From: a virus
Reading direction: 5' to 3' (one strand)
DNA: 23,647 nucleotides
Virus record (IMG/VR): IMGVR_UViG_3300026488_000052
Location: 1-23,647 of that record
Shown: positions 1 through 7,757 of the stretch, one piece after another
How the letters are laid out: each line of letters begins with the position of its first letter
How positions within the stretch are numbered: position 1 is the stretch's first letter
Notes under the pieces: model-generated
Seen by the model: only the letters and a program-made list of their open reading frames with translations
The model's database searches: none
Told to the model about the DNA's origin: nothing
Made by a program: the position numbers and the translations under genes

Positions 1-2
1 AT

Positions 3-350
3 TGTCTTATTCCTACTTCAGGTAAAAATGATTCGCTTTACGAAAGCTCAGGGGATATTTATTCAGATTTGATTAATCTAGCAGTAAAATGGCAAGTTCC
101 AATTTTGACTTTTTCACAACCAGTTAGGGATGCTTGGAATAAACCTGACAAAGGCGAAGTAATAGAACCTCATGATCTTGCTCATTCAGCAAGGAAAGCC
201 CATAGAAGTTGGTCTATCTCCAGTTTAAATTTCAAAACAGGAGCAGTTGAAGGGTATTTTTATTTAGGGTTTAATAGACGTGGGAAATCAGGTATAAGAA
301 TACCTCTTAAAAGGAATTTAGAAACTATGTATATTGGAGAAATTCAATAA
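3..350 (+). CDS. DnaB/RecA-like ATPase, C-terminal fragment (5' end outside window)
   Basis: The frame is open from base 3, so this is the 3' end of a gene that begins left of the window; the internal TTG at 69 has no reason to be the start. The visible 115 residues resemble the C-terminal half of a hexameric RecA-fold motor such as DnaB. The segment VPILTFSQPVR matches the 'hydrophobic strand, then S/T-Q' sensor of this fold. HDLAHSARKAHRSWSISSLN matches the following helix and strand, where DnaB-like proteins ask whether the system is nucleotide-loaded. GFNRRGKSG matches the basic R-x-G loop near the end. A replicative helicase or loader would fit immediately upstream of a DNA polymerase. 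The Walker A and B motifs lie outside the window, so a RadA- or UvsX-like recombinase cannot be excluded. The gene ends 2 bp before the P1 palindromes. Confidence 0.55.
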   Translation, partial: CLIPTSGKNDSLYESSGDIYSDLINLAVKWQVPILTFSQPVRDAWNKPDKGEVIEPHDLAHSARKAHRSWSISSLNFKTGAVEGYFYLGFNRRGKSGIRIPLKRNLETMYIGEIQ

Positions 351-351
351 G

Positions 352-394
352 TTTTTCTAAAATACTTGATATTTTTTGGAAAATATGTTATATT
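352..394 (+). promoter_or_regulatory. Promoter P1 with degenerate palindromic operator boxes
   Basis: TTGATA at 366-371 and TATATT at 389-394 are separated by 17 bp, a near-consensus sigma-70-type promoter. A-T-rich boxes at 352-363 and 373-384 lie 21 bp apart and are degraded copies of the TTTTCNGAAAA palindrome seen cleanly at P2 and P3. The second box fills the -35/-10 spacer. It is positioned to transcribe the genes from 430 to 3745. Confidence 0.75.
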
Positions 395-429
395 TAACTA
401 AAAATAAAAGTAAATTAAGGAGGAGAATA

Positions 430-657
430 ATGGAGATAAATGTTTTCAACAATAAGGTTCAAATACTATTAGATCAACCTGTAGGGTTACTTTTATTTGA
501 AGATGAAAAATTTAATTCTTTGTTAAACAAGATTTTTATAAGTTATAACGCCACATTTTCTGATTTTGAGTTACTGATAACAGACTTTGAAACTTCCAAT
601 ATTGAAAAAGCAATTGAAGCTATTTTAGATTTTATGGAAAAGGAGGAAATAGTATGA
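430..657 (+). CDS. Small hypothetical protein, first gene of the P1 operon
   Basis: 75 residues, acidic and rich in Phe/Ile/Leu; I do not recognise a family. The start was placed at the ATG at 430 because it has a strong Shine-Dalgarno (AAGGAGGAG, about 417-425). A longer frame opening at 376 would start inside promoter P1 and is rejected. The C-terminal part (IEKAIEAILDFMEKEE) is predicted helical; there are no cysteines and no membrane segment. The stop overlaps the next start by four bases (ATGA at 654-657), so the two are translationally coupled. Its place directly ahead of the polymerase suggests an early replication-related accessory, which is inference from position only. Confidence 0.7.
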   Translation: MEINVFNNKVQILLDQPVGLLLFEDEKFNSLLNKIFISYNATFSDFELLITDFETSNIEKAIEAILDFMEKEEIV

Positions 658-905
658 AAGTTCAATGTTGCGACTTCGTAAGATCGACTTTAGTAAGAGT
701 GGCACAAAAATTCAAAATGAAAAACTTATTAAAGAAAATTCAAGACGACCAAGTTGACATTGAAGCAAAGTTAGGAAGGATACGAATTAGTGAGCTATGG
801 ATACCTATCGAGTTTGAAACTCAAGTATGGTATGTCTATCTGGATGGAAACAGAATTTTAATTCAACCTGAAAATAGAAACTATCATTTGGAGGTGAAGT
901 TGTAA
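654..905 (+). CDS. Small hypothetical protein
   Basis: 83 residues, basic in the first half (segment STLVRVAQKFKMKNLLKKI) and beta-like in the second half (WYVYLDGNRILIQPE). No family recognised. Its ATG overlaps the stop of the previous gene, and AAAGGAGGAAA lies just upstream inside that gene. A one-base gap separates its stop from the next ATG at 907. Tight coupling on both sides supports real translation. The basic N-terminal half could contact nucleic acid, but nothing in the sequence proves it. Confidence 0.7.
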   Translation: MKVQCCDFVRSTLVRVAQKFKMKNLLKKIQDDQVDIEAKLGRIRISELWIPIEFETQVWYVYLDGNRILIQPENRNYHLEVKL

Positions 906-906
906 T

Positions 907-1065
907 ATGATTTGTAAAAGATGTGGAAGTCAGATGGCAGAATTCAAAGAAAAACAAGGAATGTCATTTATATGTCCTATTTGTAGAAAAGTTGAATTTG
1001 TAGAGTTTTATAATCTTTCAAAAAGAGGTAGAAAGAATGAAAGAAAAGGTACCAGAAAGATGTAA
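907..1065 (+). CDS. Mini zinc-ribbon protein overlapping the polymerase gene
   Basis: A 52-residue frame, MICKRCGSQMAEF and onward, with two CxxC knuckles: C3-x2-C6 and C23-x2-C26. This is the classical four-cysteine zinc ribbon with a 16-residue connector, followed by a strongly basic tail (KRGRKNERKGTRK). The start ATG at 907 follows the previous stop by one base and has GGAGGTGAAG upstream at about 891-900. The 3' end overlaps the polymerase start at 1037 by 29 bases in another frame. Such mini-ribbons occur in phages and often bind DNA, RNA polymerase or another protein. The exact role is unknown; the intact CxxC pairs and the coupling make it likely to be a real gene. Confidence 0.65.
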   Translation: MICKRCGSQMAEFKEKQGMSFICPICRKVEFVEFYNLSKRGRKNERKGTRKM

Positions 1066-3745
1066 ATTATGTGGTCTCTATAAACAATGCAAAACTCATT
1101 TTGTTAAACCAAGAGGAAATTTTAAAAACCCTAAAATGATACTGCTAGGTGAATCCCCTGGAAGAAGGGAAGATAAACAAGGAAAACCTTTTGTGGGTAG
1201 GTCAGGAAAATTATTAGAAGAAGTATTCAAGTATTTCAATAAGAACTTAGAAGAAGTTTGCTACATAACTAATGTAGTTAAATGTTGTCCCTATGCAGAC
1301 CCTTTCAATCCTAATAGAGGAGTTAGAACTCCAACTGACAGAGAAATTGAATGTTGTCTTCCTTTTCTACTTGAAGAACTTAAACAATTTGAAAGTAAAG
1401 ATGTTATTATAATGCCTTTAGGTAATACTGCTTTAAAAGGATTAGGTATAAAAGGAAAGATTACAGATTTAGTAGGTAAAGAACTAGAGTGGAAAGGGTT
1501 TAAAGTTATTCCTAATTTTCACCCAGCAGCAGTTTTAAGGAACCCTAAGTGGAAACAAAAATTCATATCAGTATTTGGTAAAGTACTAGATAGTAGACAA
1601 GTAGAGTGGGAAAATCTCATCAAACCACTTTTTAATGAAGATGCAATAAAACTACTTGAGAAGAAACTTGAAGAAAAACCTGAATGGTTTTGTTTTGATA
1701 TCGAGACAAATGGACTTGACCCATTTCACAACGATATCATTATGCTTACATTTTCATTTCCAAACGACCCATATGGTTATGTAATTCCACTTTACATTAA
1801 AGACCCACTTCCAGGAGATAAATACGAAAAAATAGATATCGTGGTAAATCAACTTCATAAGCAAAAGATTTTAAAACTCACAAAGCAACTTCTAGAGACA
1901 ATTCCAGTAATAGGTCATAACATCAAATTTGACTTGAAATTTATGGTAACTAAAACAGGGTTAGATTTGTCTAAAGTTAAAGTAAAAGATGATACTCTGT
2001 TTTTAGCTCATTTTGTATTTAACAAAACTCAAGTTGGAGAAACTCTTCAACTTAAAGATATAGCTGTTAAAGTATTAGGTTTAGATGGTAGATGGGATGA
2101 AGAAGTTAAAGAATATTTAAAGTCCAGATATAGACTTAAAAAAGACAGACACTACGGAAACATTCCAACTTCACTTCTTATTAAATATGCAGGATTTGAT
2201 ATTCTTTTCACTAAAGAGATTTATCTTCACTTATCGGAAAAAGTAAAAACATTTCATTGTGACGAAATTAGAGAGGCTCTCAATAAAGCTACAATTCTTT
2301 TTGCTGAAGCTGAACTTAAAGGTGTGAAAATAGATTTAGAAATGAAAAAGTTTTTAAATGAAAAGTATCAAGAAGAAATAGAGAAAGCTGAGAAAGAATT
2401 ACAAGAACTTCCAAAAATAAAAGAATGGAAACAAAAGAAGAAGATAGATTGGTTTAATCCTTCATCTCAAATTCATCAAAAAGAAATAGCATTCAATGTA
2501 TATAAACTTCCAGTTGTAGATAAAACTCAAAAAGGTCAACCTTCCTTGTCAAAGAAAGCTATTAACTGGTATTTGTCAAATCTTCCTGAAGACTCAGAAG
2601 AACGAAAATTTATGGAACTTTTTCATAAAATTAAACTTTTTAAGAAACTCAAATCAACTTATATAGACGGATTTACAGGTCAAATTGATGAAAAAGGATT
2701 TTATCATCCTGAATTCAATATCGCGGGAACTATCACGGGTCGTATGAGTTCAGGATATCATACTATCGCTTCAAAATCAGATATAAAAAGAATGTTTGTT
2801 AGTAGGTGGAAAAGTGAAGGCGGAATTATTGCAAGTTTTGATTATTCTCAACTGGAGGTTAGGGTAGCAGCAAGTCTTGCTAATGAAACTAAACTTATAG
2901 AAGCATATAAAACAGGAATTGATGTTCATAAAAGAACTGCTTCTCTAATTTTTGGAAAACCGATGGAAGAAATAACTAAGCAAGAAAGAAAAGCAGCTAA
3001 AACTGTAGTGTTTGGACTTTTGTATGGTAAAACAGCAAAATCACTTGCAGAAGATTTTAATATCACGATTGAGGAAGCTGAAAAATGGATTGAAAACTTA
3101 TATGGAGGATATACAAACCTTAAAAAATGGATAGAAAAGCAACATAAATTTGTCCTTGAAAACGGATTTGTGATAACAGCTTTTAACAGAGTTATTCCAG
3201 TTCCTCAAGCATTTGAACCAGATAAATTCAAAAAAGAAGAAGCAAAAAGACGAGCTGTAAATTATCCAGTTCAATCATCAGCCTCAGACCTTACAACAAC
3301 AAGCGTAGTTCGTTTATATGAAGCAATGAAAAGACTTAATTTAAAGTCAGTTATTCTTGGAACCGTTCATGATGCGATTGTGATAGATGTTTACCCAGGA
3401 GAACTTATTGATATATACAATCTAGTAGTTAAATGTGCTGAGATTATTCCTATGAAAAAATATGATTGGCTTACTTGTCCTATCAGAATTGATGGAACAC
3501 TTGGAATAAACTGGAAAGGAATTGAGTTTGACAGAATTAAACTTCATCCAGATGAAATCATTTTAGAAGGAACTGGATTTAAAAATGACTTAGAAGACCT
3601 CAAAAAGGTTTTAGAAAAAGCATACAGCATTGATGTTGAAAAACTTGATGAAGAAAAAGTTGATGAATCTGAACTTGGAATTGATCAGTTTGTATATTCG
3701 GATACTAAGGAAACTTGGAAGATTAAAATAAAAAGAAAAGGTTAA
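1037..3745 (+). CDS. Uracil-DNA glycosylase / 3'-5' exonuclease / family A DNA polymerase fusion
   Basis: 902 residues in three modules. (1) Residues 1-185 form a family-4/5-type uracil-DNA glycosylase. GESPGRREDKQGKPFVG (38-54) is the uracil-pocket motif and HPAAVLRNP (162-170) is motif 2. Cysteines C9, C12, and the pairs at 83/84 and 106/107 fit the four Fe-S cluster ligands of this family. (2) Residues 215-400 form a DnaQ-like proofreading exonuclease: DIETNG (221-226), HNIKFDL (294-300, D299) and YAGFD (384-388). (3) Residues 415-830 form PolA: TGRMSS (567-572), motif A FDYSQLEVR (601-609, D602), O-helix RKAAKTVVFGLLYG (651-664) and motif C VHDA (777-780, D779). All catalytic residues seem intact. 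The O-helix carries Phe where E. coli Pol I has F762, and there is no 5' nuclease domain. An acidic tail follows residue 835. It is the likely phage replicative polymerase, with a fused domain that could detect or remove uracil. The start is supported by AGAGGT upstream. Confidence 0.93.
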   Translation: MKEKVPERCKLCGLYKQCKTHFVKPRGNFKNPKMILLGESPGRREDKQGKPFVGRSGKLLEEVFKYFNKNLEEVCYITNVVKCCPYADPFNPNRGVRTPTDREIECCLPFLLEELKQFESKDVIIMPLGNTALKGLGIKGKITDLVGKELEWKGFKVIPNFHPAAVLRNPKWKQKFISVFGKVLDSRQVEWENLIKPLFNEDAIKLLEKKLEEKPEWFCFDIETNGLDPFHNDIIMLTFSFPNDPYGYVIPLYIKDPLPGDKYEKIDIVVNQLHKQKILKLTKQLLETIPVIGHNIKFDLKFMVTKTGLDLSKVKVKDDTLFLAHFVFNKTQVGETLQLKDIAVKVLGLDGRWDEEVKEYLKSRYRLKKDRHYGNIPTSLLIKYAGFDILFTKEIYLHLSEKVKTFHCDEIREALNKATILFAEAELKGVKIDLEMKKFLNEKYQEEIEKAEKELQELPKIKEWKQKKKIDWFNPSSQIHQKEIAFNVYKLPVVDKTQKGQPSLSKKAINWYLSNLPEDSEERKFMELFHKIKLFKKLKSTYIDGFTGQIDEKGFYHPEFNIAGTITGRMSSGYHTIASKSDIKRMFVSRWKSEGGIIASFDYSQLEVRVAASLANETKLIEAYKTGIDVHKRTASLIFGKPMEEITKQERKAAKTVVFGLLYGKTAKSLAEDFNITIEEAEKWIENLYGGYTNLKKWIEKQHKFVLENGFVITAFNRVIPVPQAFEPDKFKKEEAKRRAVNYPVQSSASDLTTTSVVRLYEAMKRLNLKSVILGTVHDAIVIDVYPGELIDIYNLVVKCAEIIPMKKYDWLTCPIRIDGTLGINWKGIEFDRIKLHPDEIILEGTGFKNDLEDLKKVLEKAYSIDVEKLDEEKVDESELGIDQFVYSDTKETWKIKIKRKG

Positions 3746-3746
3746 T

Positions 3747-3789
3747 TTTTCTGAAAATTACTTGACTTTTTCGGAAAATGAGCTATATT
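3747..3789 (+). promoter_or_regulatory. Promoter P2 with two perfect TTTTCNGAAAA palindromes
   Basis: TTGACT at 3762-3767 and TATATT at 3784-3789, 16 bp apart. Perfect 11-bp palindromes TTTTCTGAAAA (3747-3757) and TTTTCGGAAAA (3768-3778) begin exactly 21 bp apart, one just upstream of the -35 and one filling the spacer. A protein bound there would cover the RNA polymerase site, so repression is the simplest reading. It drives the operon starting at 3824. Confidence 0.82.
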
Positions 3790-3823
3790 TTTTATTAAAA
3801 GCTGGAGTTTTGAGGAGGGTAAG

Positions 3824-4597
3824 ATGGTTGTTCTTGAGGTCAAAGGTGAGATAAAAAGCGATTACCGAATTATTTCTATTAAATTCTCTCCTAACTTCAA
3901 AAAGTCCTTTTCAGTTCTAAAATCAGTATGTAATGAATTTGTTAATGAAATTAAAAAATGTAAGTCAATTGAAGAAATAAGAATAAAACTAAATGAATAT
4001 GGACTTGAGTTAAATGAGAAGGAATACTTGGCAATTAAATTGGATGTACTAATTTGCTCAATTTTGAAATACCCGTTTAACGAGGATATTTATCAAGAAC
4101 TGTTTTTAAAGGGATGGCAAATCTTGAAACAATCATCCATTCAAAACCTTCCAGAACATAAGAAATGGGCTTATGTTCATAGATCGCTTTTAAACAAATA
4201 TTATGATATCTGTAAAGTTTGCAAACAAAGACAAATTGAAACTTTTAATGAATTTACTGAATTAGACTCAAATATTTTGTCATCAAATCTTAATCCAGAA
4301 GAGTTCACAATTATTCAAGATTTAATCGAAAAGATCAAAAAATGGGTTGAAATACAACAAGATGAAGATACAAAAATTTTCTTTAAAGAATACTTCAATC
4401 CATCTAAGGAAGTATTAGAACATATATCGATGCAAGCCTCAAAAAGAACCTGGAAAAACAGAGATTTTTCACCTTTGTATCTTGCAAAAATATTAACTGA
4501 ACTTGGAAAGTGGAAATATAAAGATCCACGAGACAAGTGGCTTAAGATAAGAAAAAAGTTAAGAAAATATCTTTTAAATTTAGATAAGGAGGTTTAA
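3824..4597 (+). CDS. Divergent sigma-70-like (ECF-type) protein
   Basis: 257 residues. Residues 86-142 read like sigma region 2: NEDIYQELFLKGWQIL matches the usual 'DLvQetFlraW' helix, and HKKWAYVHRSLLNKYYDI followed by KVCKQRQIE matches the 'wLyrIarNlaiDylRkrkr' -10-binding helix. The C-terminal stretch (about 215-250, FSPLYLAKILTELGKW, then DKWLKIRKKLRKYL) has the shape of a region-4 helix-turn-helix ending in a basic helix. The N-terminal 80 residues match nothing I recognise. The start has GAGGAGGGT upstream and is the first gene after promoter P2; it is 1 bp from the SbcD gene. If real, it could redirect host RNA polymerase, for example to the late leftward genes. The similarity is from pattern reading only; another helical DNA-binding protein remains possible. 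Confidence 0.45.
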   Translation: MVVLEVKGEIKSDYRIISIKFSPNFKKSFSVLKSVCNEFVNEIKKCKSIEEIRIKLNEYGLELNEKEYLAIKLDVLICSILKYPFNEDIYQELFLKGWQILKQSSIQNLPEHKKWAYVHRSLLNKYYDICKVCKQRQIETFNEFTELDSNILSSNLNPEEFTIIQDLIEKIKKWVEIQQDEDTKIFFKEYFNPSKEVLEHISMQASKRTWKNRDFSPLYLAKILTELGKWKYKDPRDKWLKIRKKLRKYLLNLDKEV

Positions 4598-4598
4598 A

Positions 4599-5561
4599 AT
4601 GAAAATTCTTTATTACTCTGACATTCATTTTAGGGAAAAAGGGTCATTTATTCCTTGGAACAGACAAGAGAATCGCTTCACAAATGAGTTAAATCGTATC
4701 TTAAATTCAATGTACTGGTTATCAGAGATTGTAGAGGTTGAAAAACCTGATTTATTACTTTGCTTAGGAGATATATTCAACAATTTGGTAATCCAATCAT
4801 CCCCTACACTTGATGCTTCTGGTTTAGCGTTTTCTCAGCTAAAGGAAACCTGCAAAAGGTTAGGTATAGAGCATTGGCTTATCCCTGGAAATCACGACTA
4901 CTATGGCAGATATAACAACGCTATCTATTCTATCAGAGTACTAGAAGGATTTTTTGACAGAATTTTCTATGAGCCTGTTTATGAGGATAACATTTTATAT
5001 TTACCTTACTTTACAGATGAAGCTAAAGCTTACGAAGAAATTTTATTAAGAGAACCTAAGAAAGTTATAACTCATTTAACTTTTAATGGAGCTGATGTAG
5101 GTAAGGTTAAAGTGCAAGGATTAAAACCACCAAGAGACGTGAAAGTAATTTCAGGACATATTCATATTCCTCAAAAAATTGGAAATGCTTTATATGTAGG
5201 AAGCTTAGTTCAATTAAGCTGGATAGAAGGAACTAAACATGGGGTTTATATTGAGGAAAATGGGAAATTTAAATTCATTCAAAATCCTGTTGGAAAGCAA
5301 ATCGTCAAGATAAAAAGGTTAGATGAAATTGATAAGTACGACATAAAAAATACTGGTTTTATTTTAGAAACATTCCAACCTCCAGAAAAACTTCCAGTTG
5401 GAGTTGATATTCAAGTTAAGCTTGTTAAAGAAGAACAAAAAGAAGAAAGAATTGAATATGAATTTGAAAGCTTTCAATCACCACTAGAGCTTCTAAAACA
5501 AGAAGTAAAAGAAGTGTTTCCAGATAAAGTTAAGAAGCTAGAGACTCTATTAAAAGAGTGA
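4599..5561 (+). CDS. sbcD: SbcD/Mre11-like metallophosphoesterase (phage gp47-type nuclease subunit)
   Basis: 320 residues with the full calcineurin-like phosphoesterase set: D8-x-H10 (YSDIH), GD57-58 (CLGDIF), GNHD (97-100), H159 (ITHLTF) and GHIH (186-189), all residues that bind the two metal ions. This order and length fit the SbcD/Mre11 nuclease that pairs with an SbcC/Rad50 ATPase, which is encoded at 6150-7757. After residue 210 comes the small C-terminal capping region. The complex would process DNA ends and hairpins for phage recombination-dependent replication. AAGGAGGT precedes the ATG. Unusually, a lytic-transglycosylase-like gene separates it from its partner. Confidence 0.88.
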   Translation: MKILYYSDIHFREKGSFIPWNRQENRFTNELNRILNSMYWLSEIVEVEKPDLLLCLGDIFNNLVIQSSPTLDASGLAFSQLKETCKRLGIEHWLIPGNHDYYGRYNNAIYSIRVLEGFFDRIFYEPVYEDNILYLPYFTDEAKAYEEILLREPKKVITHLTFNGADVGKVKVQGLKPPRDVKVISGHIHIPQKIGNALYVGSLVQLSWIEGTKHGVYIEENGKFKFIQNPVGKQIVKIKRLDEIDKYDIKNTGFILETFQPPEKLPVGVDIQVKLVKEEQKEERIEYEFESFQSPLELLKQEVKEVFPDKVKKLETLLKE

Positions 5562-5570
5562 GGTTAGGTG

Positions 5571-6131
5571 ATGTTAAACTTGATAATGACTTTAATAATG
5601 TTATTCACTTCTTTTGGAAAACAAGTTAAACTTACAAGTTATGACAAATGGTTTATTGATGAAGCAGTTAAATACATTATGAAGATTAACAAGAAAAACA
5701 AAAAAGATATTGCTTTTGATATCGCTTATTATACAGTAGCATATAGCAAACTTTTTGGGATTGATGCAGAAATTTCTCTTTGTGTAATGAAAGCAGAAAG
5801 TTCTTTCAATATACAAGCTGATAGCGGGATAGCGGGAGGTCTTCTTCAGGTTAACTATAGATTTTGGAGTGTTGATAAAGAAAAACTTGTTAGAGATATT
5901 CAATATTCTATTTACTTTGGTGTTAAAGTTCTTAGATACACTTTCGAACTTGGAGATAAACTTTCGATTGTTCCTGAAAATGTACCTCTCTATAGATATT
6001 TTCTTTTGTATCACGGAGGGGTAAAAAGATTTTTTGCAAGAAAATTTACATTGAAAGAGAAAAGATACATCAGAAACATTCGAAATTGTCTTGATTATTT
6101 TGAAAGAAAGTATTTTGACGAAGTTTTCTAA
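5571..6131 (+). CDS. Small exported lytic transglycosylase-like protein
   Basis: 186 residues from the ATG at 5571. GAGGT at 5560-5564 is well spaced for this ATG and too close for the GTG at 5568. The first 14 residues (LNLIMTLIMLFTSF) are hydrophobic and look like a short signal peptide or anchor. MKAESSFNIQADSG and GGLLQVN (74-95) match the catalytic Glu-Ser and 'GLMQV' motifs of the SLT/lysozyme-like fold, with E76 as the catalytic acid. YHGGVKRF is in the place of the usual 'YNAGPG' motif and is divergent. The expected role is cleavage of peptidoglycan. Its place between SbcD and SbcC genes in an apparent early operon is odd. A second, more canonical member lies at 13591-14115. Confidence 0.7.
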   Translation: MLNLIMTLIMLFTSFGKQVKLTSYDKWFIDEAVKYIMKINKKNKKDIAFDIAYYTVAYSKLFGIDAEISLCVMKAESSFNIQADSGIAGGLLQVNYRFWSVDKEKLVRDIQYSIYFGVKVLRYTFELGDKLSIVPENVPLYRYFLLYHGGVKRFFARKFTLKEKRYIRNIRNCLDYFERKYFDEVF

Positions 6132-6149
6132 TAATAGGAGGGAGTGAAA

Positions 6150-7757
6150 ATGATAGAATTTCAAAAGCTTCATATCGAAAATTTCCAATCTATTAAAGAA
6201 GTTAAGCTCAATTTAAACACTAGAAAAGTTTATTGCGTAGTAGGTCCTAATGGAAGTGGGAAAAGCTCATTATTTGAAGCGTTAATTTGGATACTATACG
6301 GGAAAGCTCGTTCTAGTAATTTTATTAGATTTGGTTCAAATTATTGCAAAGGTTTAGTAGAACTTAATTTAAATGGAAGACAAATCACAATTACTAGATA
6401 CAAAAATCATCCAGTTTATAATTCGTCGGTTAAAATTACAATTGATGGAAAAGATTTAGTGCTTCATACAATCAGAGAAGCGAATAGAAAGATAGAAGAA
6501 CTTATAGGAAGTCCTGAGCTTTTTCAATCTTGTGTTATTCTCACGCAAGGACTTCCGTATGATTTTACTTCCCTCACTCCTACTACTAGAAAGGTAATCT
6601 TTGAAGAGCTTATTGGAATAGCATATTGGGATAAGTGGAAGGAAAAACTTCAAAAGAAACTCAAAGAATTACAAACTGAACTTAACAGAATTTTACTTGA
6701 AATGCAAAATCTTGAGAAAAAGCAAAGTAATTTACAAGGAAAACTTGAAGAACTTGAAAATCAAACTGGACTTAGTTCAGTAAAGGAGGAACTTCAGGAA
6801 ACAGAAAAAGCAAAACAAATACTTGAAAACGAACTTTCAAATCTTCCTGATATAAATTTAAAAAGTATCCAAGACAAGCTCAATAGAGTTATCAAGAAAC
6901 TTTCACTACTTGAAAAAGAATACAAAGATAAAATTTCAATACTTAACTCTGGAATTTGTCCAACTTGTAAACAACCTTATCCTGAGAATTTAATCAATCA
7001 AGTTAAAGAACGTCTCAAAGTTATTAAGGAAGGAATTATTCAACTTAAAAATCTCAAAAAACAGTTAGAGTCTCAAAGAGAGATAGCACTCAAAAAACAA
7101 AATTTACTTGCAAAATATGAAATTCTTACGAAACGAATCAAAGCTTTACAAAATGCACTGACTGAATCACAAACAAATATTAAAGAAAAAATTGAAAACA
7201 TAACAAAAGAACTTGAATTAATTCAAAGCGAACTTGAAACTTTACAAAACAAACAAAACGAACTTGAATCCGATATTGAATTTATTAATTATGTTATAGA
7301 CCTTCTCAAACCTTCTTCCAGATTTAGAACTAATTTACTTAACAGATATGTGGAAGCTCTCAATACCATCTTAACAGAATTTCCAATTGAATTTGAGATT
7401 AGATTTAAGCTAGGAAAGGGATTAGATTTAGAGATTAAAAAGGGAGGAAGAATACTTGATTTGAAAAGTTTATCTGGAGGGGAAAGGAGAAAGGTTAGCA
7501 TTGTGATACTTTTAGCTTTACAACAACTGATGGAAAGAATAGGAGGAATTAGAACTAACCTTTTAGTAGTAGATGAAATCTTTGATGCATTAGATTTAGA
7601 AAATCTTCAGTTTGCTGTTGAGCTTTTTGCAGGATTTGAAGGAGAAAAATCAGTTTTTATCATAACTCATAACGAAATGCTTAAAGAAATGATTAACAAT
7701 GTTATTGAAGTAAGAAAAAATGAGGAAGGAGTATCTGAATATTCAAATTTATCTTGA
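6150..7757 (+). CDS. sbcC: SbcC/Rad50-like ATPase (phage gp46-type)
   Basis: 535 residues from the ATG at 6150, whose AGGAGG (6136-6141) is 8 bp away; the GTG at 6144 is too close. Walker A GPNGSGKSS (32-40) and the Q-loop region (CVILTQGLPYDF) are followed by long coiled coils. The zinc-hook CPTC (270-273) sits in the middle, then returning coils, ABC signature LSGGERRK (441-448), Walker B LLVVDE (471-476) and D-loop FDALD. It is far shorter than bacterial SbcC (about 1000 residues) and close to phage T4 gp46. It should dimerise through the hook and form, with the SbcD-like protein, an ATP-controlled nuclease for DNA ends. The stop TGA at 7755-7757 lies inside the Shine-Dalgarno of the next gene. 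Confidence 0.9.
   Translation: MIEFQKLHIENFQSIKEVKLNLNTRKVYCVVGPNGSGKSSLFEALIWILYGKARSSNFIRFGSNYCKGLVELNLNGRQITITRYKNHPVYNSSVKITIDGKDLVLHTIREANRKIEELIGSPELFQSCVILTQGLPYDFTSLTPTTRKVIFEELIGIAYWDKWKEKLQKKLKELQTELNRILLEMQNLEKKQSNLQGKLEELENQTGLSSVKEELQETEKAKQILENELSNLPDINLKSIQDKLNRVIKKLSLLEKEYKDKISILNSGICPTCKQPYPENLINQVKERLKVIKEGIIQLKNLKKQLESQREIALKKQNLLAKYEILTKRIKALQNALTESQTNIKEKIENITKELELIQSELETLQNKQNELESDIEFINYVIDLLKPSSRFRTNLLNRYVEALNTILTEFPIEFEIRFKLGKGLDLEIKKGGRILDLKSLSGGERRKVSIVILLALQQLMERIGGIRTNLLVVDEIFDALDLENLQFAVELFAGFEGEKSVFIITHNEMLKEMINNVIEVRKNEEGVSEYSNLS

Noticed and set aside
69-71. TTG as the start of the left-most gene
   Set aside because: The ATPase-like frame is open from base 3 and homology-like sequence continues upstream of the TTG.
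376-429. N-terminal extension of the first P1 gene
   Set aside because: Its ATG is inside the P1 spacer, upstream of the transcription start, and has no Shine-Dalgarno. ATG 430 has a strong one.
5601-6188. 195-residue frame on the - strand opposite the transglycosylase gene
   Set aside because: It lies antisense to a gene with clear SLT motifs. The low-complexity Phe/Ile/Asn-rich product and lack of a ribosome site make it a shadow.
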